From Eriocheir sinensis (Eukaryota > Arthropoda > Malacostraca > Decapoda > Varunidae): a stretch of 64,000 bases of DNA. Position numbers and translations under genes: made by a program. The stretch lies in assembly GCF_024679095.1 (NCBI RefSeq), contig NC_066513.1, forward strand, positions 11,140,605-11,204,604. Direction: 5' to 3'. Position 1 is the stretch's first letter. Each line of letters begins with the position of its first letter. This document shows positions 47,016-61,208 of the stretch, in pieces. A model generated the notes under the pieces. It was not told the DNA's origin. It worked only from the letters and a program-made list of their open reading frames with translations, and ran no database searches.

Positions 47016-47821
47016 TGTAGTCGCGCCTACGATGTGTTGTATGTATGAGGGTTACTAATGACGTAAAGTCATATCGTTATGGATTGCACGTAATGTCTTC
47101 ATGTAATAATGGTATATGTAAGACGGTAAATGTTTCTAATAAGGTAAGATAGTAACTATAATGGTAGGTGGTAATGTAGGGGAATAGGGAATGAAGGAGG
47201 TGGAAACGTGAGGAGGTGGAGAAGCGAAGAGAGAAGAGAGAGGTAACGTGAGAAGGGATATGGGAGGCAATTCATCGTCTGGAATGTTATGACACCTCGA
47301 CCCGAGAGGTCACAAAATCCATTAGACGGCCTAGGTCCCTCGGACAGAGGCACCCTTGTTGGTCCTGGGGACAATCTGGCCTGAAGGGAGTGAGGGAATA
47401 ACGGAGAAGGCAGACTGTTAAAGGAAGCAAGAAAGGGAAGACGTGGAAGACGTGTCCTCCGATTTCGCCTTTGCACGACTAGACGAGGGATAGGAGGGTG
47501 AGGCTTCCATCCGGAGGCGAGGAGACAAGGGACAAGAGCGCAAGTCCGCTGCGGCGGATTACAAGGCTATTATTAGACCCCTCAATAATTGTGAGTATTA
47601 TTAGTTTGATGTTGTGTCATAGGATAAGGTGACATTTGGTGTATTAGGATAAGATGACATTTGGTGTATTTGATGTGGCTGTAAGTGTTGTATTGTGTTG
47701 TCTGACAAGTGTTGATGAGATGTATTTTTTACCTCGCTCAGGTTTACACACATATTAAAAGCGAGTACAACAAGACGGGTCTTCTGATTTATCCTGCCCA
47801 AGCCGCCACAACGCGGCTACA
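47016..47821 (+). repeat. BEL/Pao 3' LTR
   Basis: 806 bp, 'tgtagtcgcg...cgcggctaca', matching 37813-38611 throughout. The few differences seen by eye are substitutions and a 7 bp length change. Confidence 0.93.
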
Positions 47822-49297
47822 ACCTGATAGGTAACTAAACTAACCCCCACATAGTAGACATCAGTAGGACAAATTTGGTCTTCTTTTAGTCTGGATGGTA
47901 AGACAACATGGTCAGTGCTTGGTCATAGAGGAAAGCGGAACAACCTTTCGGGATGACTTTTTTTTCATTAATCACTTGTGGTGTGTGTCTTGTTGAGTCT
48001 CAGTGTCCCTAAGTATGTCATGCCATAGTTTTGAAGAAGACCATTCACAAGTTGCATATATGTGAACCAGTTGTCTCCTGTAATATTTATATTAGAATGT
48101 TTGTAAGGTTCCACCAATTGCAATGTCACAAAATGGCCTAAGGACATCCCCTGAGGTGGTTTTGTGTGTTTTCCAGGGTAAGGGTTGACCCCCAGCATGT
48201 ATTTAGCTTCCACATCGCAAATCATGATGACCTTTATGCCATATTTAGCTGGTTTATTAGAAATATAGATTCTGAGGGGACATCGTCCTCGAAATCCAAG
48301 CAGTTGTTCGTCAATTGTAATATTTACTCCTGGTGTGTAGGCACTATTGCACTGGGAAATGATTAAGTCCCACATTTTTATGATGGGGGCCAATTTATCA
48401 TTCTCTTTTCTCTGCTCCCTTGTAGTGTGATCATCAAACCTAAGGCAGCGAAGAAGAAAGCATAATCTCCTTTCTGACATTACAGCATGGTACAGTGCAG
48501 GTCCATACATGGTATTAAACATTCCCTTAGTGGTAACATCATTATCACCTTTGGCCCCAGAGAAAATCAAGATATCAATCAAGCTGATAACTCGTTGATT
48601 GTTGCTTTGTCCACTGTTGCTTTCTTAGTTTTATATTATTTTCGGGTTTTTATGGCAATGTGGGTGTTTGTGTGTATGGAAATTCATCTAGAATGTCAAT
48701 TGTGAAAAAGTCCTCAAAGCAACGTGAGGGGGTGGGGTTTACATAGCGCTGTGAAGGTAATGCATAGTTAAAAGTGGGCAACAGATTTCGCCTGGGAGCT
48801 CTTGAACTACTTCTTACTACTGGCTTTGTCGACCACCATTTGCCATTTTTGCCTGTAAGGGTCTTCGAGGTGCATTTCACAAGTAAATCACGTCCTGCGG
48901 TAGAAGATGACTGGCCTGCAACATAAGCATGCAGTGGCACCAGGAGCACTTGGTACAGGGGCGGATGTGGAGGGAACTTGACCACCTGGTGCAGGAGCGG
49001 ATGTGGAAGGAACTTGACCAGCTGTGACAGGAGCGGATGTGGAGGGAACTTGACCACCTGTGGCAGGAGAGGATGTGGAGAGAACTTACCACCTGTGGCA
49101 GGAGCAGATGCGGTGGCACTTGGGGGCAATGTGCGCAGGCGTTTCCTTCGCAGTGCAGAAGAGTCGTCGCTGACATCACTATCACTGTCCACTGAACTGT
49201 TCTGACTGTCATATATAGAATCTACTTCCACATCATCATCACCTACATCATCGACAATACAGTCACTCATAATTTCGTCATCGCTGTCATCAGCCAT
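47822..49297 (-). pseudogene. piggyBac-family transposase, degenerate
   Basis: Right to left: an acidic N-terminus beginning 'MADDSDDEIMSD' at 49297, a Pro-rich section encoded by a tandem repeat (about 49110-48950), then 'NPTPSRCFEDFFTIDI'. A large gap and frame change follow near 48650-48580, losing most of the first half of the catalytic domain. The next frame (48582-47968) has 'MFNTMYGPALYHAVMSERR', 'DKLAPIIKMWDLI', 'NITIDEQLLGFRGRCPLRI' (first catalytic Asp), 'KPAKYGIKVIMICDV' and 'NITGDNWFTYMQL' (second Asp). A broken continuation ('ALTMLSYHPD', 'KFVLLMSTM') reaches about 47840. The third Asp and the Cys-rich end are missing, and the BEL/Pao element abuts it. TTAA-flanked ends were not found. 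Not functional. Confidence 0.85.
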
Positions 49298-49711
49298 TTT
49301 GTTATTTATTTTCTGAAAACAGTCTATAATCTGTATATGATCTTTAAAGAAAGAATTAAGACATTACTGTCATTGCTTAAACCACCTAGCTATCAAATAA
49401 ATGACTCATTGAATAAGTCTTTTCTTGCAACCACATAGTTTTCCATTAAATCACTCATTGAATGCATCCGTGTTCCTTTTGTAGAGTCTTTCACCTGAAA
49501 ATTGTTTATCCTGAAAAAAGAACAATATAGCTTTGCATCATTATTATTCATAAATCATATTTTTACTCTTTTACTAAAATTAAATCTTGTGATATTACAC
49601 CCCCTCTGCCTGCTTCAATTGAAATCACCTCACCAGTCTTCACCTGACCACAGATGTAGACGCATCTCGTGTAATCCCTTTTCTTTGATTTCGATGGGTG
49701 ACTATAACATA
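49298..49711. other. Non-coding AT-rich segment upstream of the piggyBac relic
   Basis: About 410 bp with no credible frame. The word 'caaataaatgactcattgaa' (49398) and a related 'cattaaatcactcattgaat' (49444) are imperfect repeats. It may be the 5' UTR of the transposon. Confidence 0.35.
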
Positions 49712-50233
<522 letters not shown>

Positions 50234-50429
50234 AATATATCCTAATATTTAATCCTGGTAAGGTATCGTGAACGAAACGCGCAGGCGCAAAGTCGGTATA
50301 TTTACTTGGCGCTCACTCCATTAATTAACCCAGTTAAACCGACTAACCGCTGTACCCGGTGAGGGACAAACGCATTTTTATATAATCTAAGGCTTTACCT
50401 TCTAACTAGAGTAATTCATGTATGTGAAT
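50234..50429. other. Unassigned spacer
   Basis: No gene or repeat recognised in this short stretch between the palindrome and the next inverted-repeat element. Similarity to the far end of that element fades in at about 50400-50430. Confidence 0.3.
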
Positions 50430-52008
50430 ATGACTACTATGGGTTTCACTGGCCGTGTTACACTGTTTTTCGCAAATAATTCCTAAACAAATTGTCGGAT
50501 CAGTATGGTATTTCAACACCAAGCCTTTTACACCCCTACATAATTTATGGCCCACATAGCATATTGCTATATGTGTTTACGAAGGAGTTTACTCCTGTAT
50601 ATTAAGCCGAAGCCAGGCATGGTCACTAAGGTCGTATGCACATTCGAACGAATGTGGGGTACTCGTCTAGCCCCGCCTACACCCCTACCAACCCCCAGAC
50701 TATTCCCTCCCTACCCTTATACCTCACCCACCCCCTCCCCGTCTCCCTTAACCCCTTTATCACCGTCCCGCACACGTGTACGTGATAGGGAGGTATGGTA
50801 CTACATACCATCACGTACATTGGTACGGAATACATTCGGAGTAAATATTAGAATGGTTTTGCTACCTTGTTTGGCGTCTGGGGCGGTGATAGTAGTTACT
50901 AAGATGCTCTACTAAAAAAGTAGTGGGCTCCGCCTACTCTGATAGCATGAAATCAGTGAGTGATACGTCATGTCACGCCACGACAGCGATGATGAAAGCG
51001 AGGAGGATGATGATGTGTTCCTGGACAGTGACTGCGATTAAATCGTGTACTATCATGTTTGCCTGTTTTTATTCCTACAATGCATACTCGTATATCGATC
51101 ATAATACTTTCATTTCATAAAAATAATACAATGTATAACATACAGTAACTTCATAATATCCCACAGCATATTTTGTATATTTATTGCCTCAAATGTACTT
51201 GATAAAGCTACAACGCCATTATTACCATTAGGCATCAATAAACAAAGATGCAGTGATGCAAAGAAGAACAATTGTGCAATTTATATGGAACCCTGTGGTT
51301 ATGAACGACACAAGTCAACAAAATAATATAATGTCAACTTGACCATGTTGTGTGATAAATACACTATGTTCTAAAGAAGAACAAGTTATTACAAGAAAGT
51401 CAAGGCCACAGGTAATACAAATAGAGCGTGTTCATTCGGCTGGCCATAGGACCTACGTACAGCACATTTGCCTCCTACTACATTTGCGTAAACATGATGT
51501 TATACAGTAATGAACAACGTGATATACGTTTTGCCTCCATGAAAGCTTGCAGTACTCCCACGTTACATGTTAAGTAATATTGAAAGCTGCACACACTGCA
51601 TTACTTAGATGCATACCTATATGACATATGTAGCTATAAGTACAGTACATAAAGTAAACGGTATAACATAATGGAAGAGGCAGGAAATTGAGTAATGAGG
51701 GGAGGGGAGGGTAAGGAGGAGACGGGGAGGGATACGAAAGGAGGATGGAGGGGGGAAATATGGGAGGGTGGTGGGGGTGTTTGGGGGGTGGGGACGCGTC
51801 CTCTGAAAGTGTAGACGTGACCTCCTGGCTTCGGCTTAATATACAAGAGTAAACTCCTTCGTAAACGCATATAGCAATATGATATGTGGGCCATAAATTA
51901 TGTAGGGGTGTAAAAGGCTTGGTGTTGAAATACCATACTGATCCGACAATTTCTTTAGGAATTATTTGCGAAAAACAGTGTAACACGGCCAGTGAAACCC
52001 ATAGTAGG
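50430..52008. mobile_element. Element with ~320 bp terminal inverted repeats, class unknown
   Basis: 50430-50770 and 51690-52008 are inverted copies. The outer part is highly similar ('ctatgggtttcactggccgt', 'cagtatggtatttcaacacc', 'taaactccttcgtaaacgca' and complements). The inner part is C-rich/G-rich and more diverged. The interior (50771-51689) is AT-rich. It includes a 23-codon acidic open frame starting at ATG 50970 ('SDDESEEDDDVF' within it) that resembles the acidic start of DDE transposases. No transposase remains. Exact ends and target duplication are unclear. It is either a non-autonomous foldback-type transposon or an inverted duplication. Confidence 0.65.
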
Positions 52009-52045
52009 CTATATGTTACTATAGTGACGTAATCTATCGGCTCGA

Positions 52046-52602
52046 AAGCTGTGTCCACACTAGGCCTCACGAGGCGACTCTTGCACCGCCTCGCCGGTCA
52101 TTGTTATTCTTGTAATGTTTATTTTTCACCTGCCAGATGCAGGGGTGCGGTTTCATAATATCAATCATCATATGAGTTTGCCCCGAGTTCACTCAACGTT
52201 GTCCTCAACGTTTTCAGATTTGATCTGAGAGCAGCACGCAGCTGATGTTGCCACGTTCACGCCTCCTGCCCCAAAAATACCTCTCGCCAGAATGGACATG
52301 TTTCCGGTCAACATATTTATTTCAAATTCTGTCTGTATGAATAAAACTGGCCCTAAATTCAGCTATGGTGCTATTTTTTCTTCATGTAAAATAGTAAATG
52401 TGGTATAAAATATGAATTAAAGTTGAGGAAAATTCACGTGACCTGGAAACGGGTACTGATTGGTCGTAACATCACGATGCAGTCAGCAGGCCGCCAACTT
52501 TGTGTTACTCCGAGATTTCGTGTAGTGGTGTATGTTTCTAGTGGCTAGCATTGCCTGGAGACGTAACCCGCGGTCGTTGGTGATTCGTGCCAATGTGCAA
52601 GA

Positions 52603-52676
<74 letters not shown>

Positions 52677-53476
52677 GAACAAAAGTACTCCACGTAAGAT
52701 ATTTCTGTCTGTGCTAGTGAATCCTGCAGTAATTTTTTTAGTTTCCCCTCGGAATAACTTTTCATCGTGAACTCAACTATTCTCTCTACTGTCACGTCCT
52801 CTGATTATAGAATATTGGTCTGCATTCGTTTTCTTCTTATTCATCTTCAGGCGTTGATTCTCTCTCTCTGACGTTCCAGAGCCATTGTTTTCTCTAGGTT
52901 AAGCTAGGTAAATTTCCATAATACTAATATACATTCAACCTTGATTATTCTCTATAATTTCCCCTCGGACTAACTTTTAATCGTGAACTCAACTATTTTC
53001 TGCAGAGCAGAGGCGAATCGGTTGATTTCACTCCCATTTTAATAATATAGCATATTTCCGACACTCTTAAGGTGTTCTGTAAGCACCTAAAACATACCTG
53101 TTGGGCGCAGTTTGGAGCTGGAGTGGCCATGGGTGATGAAAGAAACAATGGATACAACACTAGTACTGTCGTCTGCTGTACTCCGCTTCAGCCTGACGAC
53201 GTCACGAGCTAATGGTGGCTTCTCCCAGTGAGATGAGAATAATTTGTGATATCTCTCCAATACCCAGTCAACTAGCGATTTATAGGACGTAATATGTGAA
53301 CAACGTTATCAGTGGTACGTGGCACAATGCATTTCTAAGCTTTTCCCAGAACCGGAAACATGTCTGTTGCCAGCAGCGGACTCATGCCCGTCCGTATTCT
53401 ATTGTTTTTGTGAGTCCAGGGGCATACACGAGTCGCCTCATGAGTTGCCTCGTGAGGCCTAGTGTGGACGCGGCTT
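52046..53476. mobile_element. DNA transposon-like element with ~35 bp inverted ends
   Basis: The left end 'aagctgtgtccacactaggc' continues 'ctcacgaggcgactc' (52046-52080). The right end in complement reads 'aagccgcgtccacactaggc' and 'ctcacgaggcaactc' (53442-53476). By hand I count 32 of 35 matches. The 1.4 kb interior shows no credible coding frame. It contains (AT)n at 52603-52674 and a repeated word 'cgtgaactcaactatt' (52767 and 52982). No target duplication is evident, so the superfamily is open. Confidence 0.65.
52603..52674. repeat. (AT)n microsatellite
   Basis: About 72 bp of pure AT repeats inside the inverted-end element. Confidence 0.95.
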
Positions 53477-53911
53477 AAGGCATGGTTCCCACTATTCCGT
53501 TTTCATGGATCCGTCGACCGTCAGTGACGTCATCGACGGCGGGGACAGTGGGAATCGGGGTCCACCCGGGCCCGCGCGTGGAGCTCCGTCGGCCCAGGCA
53601 GACATGAATCCAAGTTAACTTGTGGGTTCGTGACGGGGGCGGTGGTGCCCTATCCAGTGATGTTGAATATTCTACATATGAAAATATGAAATGGAAGTAC
53701 AGTCAAGTCGCGTATGACGCTGATTCGTAAGGCGCGGTTTCCAATGACGTGGTATGGTTTCAGAACCTATGTTCAGATCATGCGCATAAAACCATCTTTG
53801 ACGCGGTTCGTTGTCTTCCCTGGCCAAACGAGCTCAGAGTTGCCAGACTGGATTTTTTTCCGAGGGGGAAAATCTCATGGTGGCGGTTGGATAAATATTC
53901 ACTTCATTCAG

Positions 53912-53973
<62 letters not shown>

Positions 53974-54406
53974 CCATAACACCGAGATATCCACTCATGC
54001 ACTCAGTCTCAGCCTCTCACTCGTGTGAGGAAGAAATGAGGGACATCATGAGCGACTGGCTAGTATTGGTACCGGTACCGAACAGTCTGGTACTGGTACC
54101 TGCCCACCCCTAGGTTCTAGTACCGACCTGACGACTACACAGTACATATAAGGTGCAAGGTACATATGCACAGTATTCCCTCGGTGACAGGCGATGCGAG
54201 CACGGTGTCCCAAGAATTAACCCCCGGCAAAAGCGGAAACCACTACGATCCTCGCACGGCAAAACACGGTACCAGGACAGTACGTGCCCGATACGTGCCC
54301 GGCAAGTGCTCGGCATCGCACGGTTCACCCCGGTATACGCCCCGATAAAGCAGCACCGCCTATATATTGGGCACCCTGGCCAAAGCACTGATAGCTGAGA
54401 TGGGGT
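53477..54406. other. Non-coding region with a hairpin and (GA)n
   Basis: No gene. 53486-53555 is flanked by 'ttcccact' and 'agtgggaa', a short inverted repeat that may mark another small element. (AG)n lies at 53922-53970. 54065-54110 has repeated 'ggtacc'/'ggtactg' words. 54180-54400 shares GC-rich words such as 'cgtgcccg' with 56880-57010. Confidence 0.4.
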
Positions 54407-55391
54407 CAGGGTTGCCAGGTTTACTCAGGGACTTGATACCAAATACTTCAATTTTAAATACCAGCTTAACTTTTCCAATACCAAACTAATAATATAACAT
54501 ATATGTTTTCGTAATTCTTGTTTCCACTCGGTGTGATAAGTACGACCAGATTCACAGGAACCTTTCCACTTCGACATAGTGATACCTTCACAGTTAATTA
54601 AGAGCCGGCAACTAACCGGAGGCGGGAGGTGGTGTGTCGCTGCGTTGTGCGAGACGTGTATGTCTCTTTACGAGACTTATACACGTCTCGAGACTCTCGT
54701 ACAAAAAAGCGTGTTAACCGGAGGGTATGAGAGGGGGAGGAATAGGGTAGGGACGGCCTGGCGAGGAAATTAAAAGAGTTGTCGGGGGTCGCTACCTGCA
54801 TGGCCGTAACTAATGACTATTTATTCGTTGCCTTTAAATACTAATCCTAGTATCTCTGGTTTGCAGGGTGACGGTGAAAATTGAATGATGCGGCACAGGT
54901 AAAAATTCACCCCGAACGTTCCAACTAAAGCCCCAAATACACTGCCGAATTTTGTCTCACGAATGTGCGCGAATATGTAAGTCATCCTGTGTCGCGAACA
55001 AGTTCGGCATCTTTCTTGCCTGTTCTTAGCCGTTCGGGGACATGTCTGCGTCCAATACGCGACTTTTGACATTTGGTCACGACCGCCACGAAAGTTTCAT
55101 GTTGCATGAAAAATTCGCGGCCGTTCGCCGAATGTGCACGAATGCAAAATGGACGCCGAATTGTCGCCGAAATGTCGCCGACATGTCGCAGACAATTCGG
55201 CGTCCGATTCGCGGTGTTCGGCGAATTGTCGCCGAATTTTGACCGTTGAAATTAAAAATTTATTGGTAAATTTGTCGCCGACATGTCGCCGACTATTCGG
55301 GGACATGTCTCCGACATGTCGCCGAATGGCCAAGACTATTCGGGAACACGGCAAACGGGTCGCGGTAGGAGGTGTACACGGGGGTCTGTCT

Positions 55392-55525
<134 letters not shown>

Positions 55526-55882
55526 GGAATAAAATAATACTATACTAATAAATAGTAAACAAGAAAATATGAAAAACAAGAAGAATCTGAATATATAAAA
55601 TAGGTATGGAACTAACATTTTCATTTATTTCAAAATTAATTTACTATTTATTACTTTATTTATTTCTTAATATCATTATTCTGCCATTATTTAACCTTTG
55701 TTTCATTTTCAGTTATTTATATTTATTTCTTCTTTCAGTTTCTGGTTTGTTTACTGATATTACGTAAACATTCATTCATTCTAAAATATTTGTAGGGGAG
55801 CAAAACAAAAACAAGTCACATTTATACATTTTATTACACATACTATCAAACATATTACCACACATATTACCACACATGGTAT

Positions 55883-55993
55883 TTACTCGCCCACAATTCT
55901 GTCCTGTCTGGCCACTGCTCCTCGGGTGTTGTAGTAGTCCATGAGGTAGGCGCGGATTCCCGAGCTTTTATATGCCACATGGGCATCAGATGA
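55883..55993 (-). pseudogene. PIF/Harbinger transposase C-terminal remnant
   Basis: On the minus strand a stop-terminated frame of about 35 codons ends at TAA 55883-55885 and reads '...GIRAYLMDYYNTRGAV', then 'ARQDRIVGE'. This matches the typical end of Harbinger transposases, including the end of the transposase at 7601 in this window (aromatic helix, then Gly-Ala-Val/Ala, Trp/Arg, Gln). Upstream the frame is closed by a stop and no DDE region is found. It shows that the element is an internal deletion derivative of an autonomous copy and fixes the superfamily. Confidence 0.6.
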
Positions 55994-56814
55994 TCAGCTG
56001 TCAGGAATCTTGGCACTGTCGGAGAATTGTCCCCGACATGTCGCCGACACTTCGGGGACATGCGAAGACAATTCGGAGACTTGTCGCCAGTTATTCCGCG
56101 ACAAAAAAAAAAAAAAAACGTTAAAATTTCAGATTTTGAGCTCGACGACATGGACGCCGAATAGTCGGCGACATATCTCCGAACTGTCCTCGAATTGTCT
56201 TGAGCATTCGCCGACATGTCGCCGAATGGTTACGAACTGTAAGAATATTGGTCATGTCGGCGAACCGGTCGCCGAATTTTTTCACGAACTGATTCGGCGT
56301 CAAGTTCGTGGCCAAAATTTGGCAGTGTATTTGGGGCTTAAGATATGAAAATATTAAACTTTTAAATACTATAAAAAAAAAAAAAATGGTTGGATACTGG
56401 GGAGCTTGAACTGTCTATGTACGTTTTTTTTTTTTTTTTGGTGTGTGTCTGCGTAAAGGGATGTATAAGTGGAGATATTCCTTTATTTTTAATTTTTTTT
56501 ATAGTTCAATACCAAATTTCATTCGTTTTATTACCAAATTTGAGTCCAATACCAATCACGGTTCTTCAATACCAAATAGCAACCGTGGCCTTCAAAGACT
56601 GCCCCCCCCCCCCTATAGGAGGGTGCACCGGCCTTTGCCAAAGGCGGTCCGTAGCAGGGTGCCGACAGACCGACTTTATGGGCGATCGAAATCTAGCCGA
56701 CCAAGTCGGTCTGTTGACGAGGACTGGCGTATCTCTGTACGATACTGTTTCTAAGCTTCATCCCCGGGAAGCGGGCCTTTGTATCAATTAATTATTTTAA
56801 TTATTACAACCCTG

Positions 56815-58260
56815 GATAGGGTGGCCGGTTTTATATAAACTTGGGCCAGTGAGTTGCCAGCTACTGCCAGCCAGTGCAACGTTTACCCTGCCGTGCGCAT
56901 TCCTAGGGCACCGTACTCACACCGTGAGAACACCGGGGTGAGAAATTATGACCTGGTAATGGCCGATACGCGTCCGGCAAGAGCCGGTACGTGCACGGTG
57001 CTTGCCCGGCAGAGACACGGTAATGAACATGGAGGTATTAAGGGTGGAGAGGCCCACAGCCCCGAGCGCGCTGTACTGGTGAGTGAAGCCAGTTTTCATA
57101 GTCTCTGCTGTCAAATCGGCCGCCATATTGTTCAAGCCGTGAGGTACGAATACGAGGGTAGAGCGCGCCTAACATAGAGGGCGCTTGCTCTTAGAGTTAG
57201 AGTACCGCATCCATGGAGTACCGTAATGTTTTTATTTTCTCTTCTTACTGTTTTCCAGCACTTGAACATGCAGGCGGATGAAATAAAAATAATTTCGTAA
57301 TTTATTACTGTAAATATACTGTAACAGGTAAGAAAGTACTGTGCATGATATCGAAGAAGCGGTGTAATGTATTCATGATCACTAAGAAATGCGGTGAGGA
57401 CAATTCATCACCAAGATGTGCGGCCTCCTTTACATATACAAGTTAGAAAATTGTAAGCGGCAAGCATGTACTGCCCGTCCGCCACACGTGGTCTGGCCGG
57501 CCGCTCATGGAGGTACATCCATTTGGCCACTCGATGCTCTCCGGCTTGAACAATATGGCCGTCTGACAGACTCCATGCCCCCCCCCTTGAACGAAGAACA
57601 TTGTACGGTGTCGGCACGGTATCTCGTGATCAAAAATTCTGTCGGGCCGCTCTCGGATAAAGTTATTGTCGACTGCGTCTTTTTTGGCCTCTAGCTGGTG
57701 CGTGCCGGCGTGGAAATATGTGCGCTCGTTGACCGCCGACCAGTGCCGATTTTTCCGTGGGCGTGCCGAAGTAACCCAATTCGGCGTGATTCGAGATGTA
57801 CCGGGCGTTGGTGGGACAGGGCCTTAATCTAGCCAGTTGTTATCCCTTCTTCTCCAGCAGCAAGCACAGCGACAGCAATCAATAAGTCGTGGTTAATGCT
57901 GGCCATGTTTGTCAGGGAAAGGCGCACGACGGAGGGACGGAGTCTGTCTCATCCGTGCCGGGCGGCTGCTGTCTTGGTGACGTAATTTTGAAGTCATTAA
58001 CGTCAATAGTTAGAATAGTGAACAATTATTTTTCCCTACTTTCATAAACTGAATAAAAAGGGTAGACTTAAATAAATGACTAAAATAAGATGTTAAGATT
58101 TTTTTCCTTTACCATGTCCTATGTACCAAAAGAAAAAGGAAAAAATATTTATAATAATTAACTTATTACTTATTTGAAATTATTATGTAAAGAACGCCAA
58201 AAATGGTTTTTTTAAATTATTATTTTATACAAAAATTAATAAATATCATTATAAGTTTTA
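56815..58260. other. Non-coding, unassigned
   Basis: No supportable gene; the frames around 56854-57177 and 57416-57694 are short, lack motifs and overlap GC-rich repeat words. 57650-57826 ends in 'gtgggacagggccttaa', which resembles a PIF/Harbinger right end followed by TAA, but no matching left end was found. 57990-58260 is AT-rich. Confidence 0.35.
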
Positions 58261-58264
58261 ATGA

Positions 58265-58396
58265 TCGCATGATCGGAATGATTAATAGAAACAACAGTAC
58301 TTAAAAAAATGATCGGATGATCGGAATCGCATCAGTTGCTCAAAGTGATCGGATGATCGGGGATCGGAACAGCAAAAAAGTGATCGGTGCTCACCA

Positions 58397-58490
<94 letters not shown>

Positions 58491-58492
58491 TT

Positions 58493-58541
<49 letters not shown>

Positions 58542-58558
58542 ACACACACACACACACA
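58265..58558. repeat. 'gatcgg' repeats and compound microsatellite
   Basis: 58265-58390 has five or six scattered copies of 'gatcggatgatcgg'-like words. They are followed by (TA)n 58400-58487, (GA)n 58495-58537 and (CA)n 58538-58558. Confidence 0.85.
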
Positions 58559-58750
58559 AAAGGAATCTGAAAATGTTTCAGTGTCCCATGAAATATCTCG
58601 TTTTCTTTATTATTCTCCGCCTGCTCTCTCTATCATAATGCTGCTGAAGTCATTATTAAGAACTGGTATATTCAGTTGCTCTTGGATATGTCTTCGTCAC
58701 TGGCGTACGTTTAGGCTTCGTAATAATAGTTTGCTTATATTGGGTCACGG

Positions 58751-58870
58751 CAGGGTTGTTTTGATTCAAATCAAATTATTTAAATCAAGTGATTTAAATC
58801 GATTTAAATCAGAGTAAAAAAATAATGATTTAAATAAAAATCAAATAAACTGTATTAAAAATGATTTAAG
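58751..58870 (+). mobile_element. Possible hAT-type element end with 'gatttaaatc' motifs
   Basis: Starts 'cagggttgttttgattcaaa' and runs into a cluster of the palindromic word 'gatttaaatc' and relatives. The first eight bases equal the end of the hAT-type element at 54407. No right end was found before the (TA)n array, so it is truncated or degenerate. Confidence 0.45.
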
Positions 58871-58908
58871 TGTTATCTCATGAGTAAAATACCTAATGAT
58901 TTAAATTT

Positions 58909-60796
<1,888 letters not shown>

Positions 60797-60884
60797 TTCA
60801 GGAGCAACCCAAAGCATTATAATGTGAAGTCTCGTTTAATCAAGCTAACACTCAACATATTGCAAAACATCATCTTCACATACG

Positions 60885-60933
<49 letters not shown>
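60885..60933. repeat. (CA)n microsatellite
   Basis: About 48 bp of pure CA. Confidence 0.95.
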
Positions 60934-60937
<4 letters not shown>

Positions 60938-61143
60938 ACGAAGTGGCTAATTCTAATCATATTTTTTTTTTCTCCGTTCACATCAACCCGAAATCTATAT
61001 TCAGAGTAACAATCTGATAAAGTGATTCCGATTCGATATATTCTCGCTAAAAACTTTTTTTTTCTTATGGTACATGAATATTCACTTGAATGTGTTTAAT
61101 GTGTGAGGAGAGGATAGTTTGATCTGCAATCTGCAAGAAACTG

Positions 61144-61208
<65 letters not shown>

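Larger units (their letters stand above)
37813..47821 (+). mobile_element. Nearly full-length BEL/Pao LTR retrotransposon
   Basis: A 10 kb element bounded by LTRs that begin 'tgtagtcgcg' and end 'cgcggctaca', with imperfect inverted ends. Flanks are 'gcctg' (37808-37812) and 'acctg' (47822-47826), a 5 bp target duplication with one mismatch. Internal order is 5' leader with minisatellite, gag with zinc knuckles, aspartic protease, RT, RNase H, integrase and a C-terminal integrase-associated domain, which is the BEL/Pao order. A purine-rich tract ('acggggggag') precedes the 3' LTR. High LTR similarity indicates recent insertion, although several stops and frameshifts are present. Confidence 0.92.

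Noticed and set aside
46389..47048. 219-codon frame before the BEL 3' LTR
   Set aside because: Runs through a GC-rich tandem array and into the LTR, with no recognisable domain.
53749..54028. Frames containing an Arg-Glu repeat
   Set aside because: The dipeptide run is the (GA)n microsatellite at 53922-53970.
57810..57828. PIF/Harbinger right end 'gtgggacagggcct' followed by TAA
   Set aside because: No complementary left end with the same duplication was found in the window.
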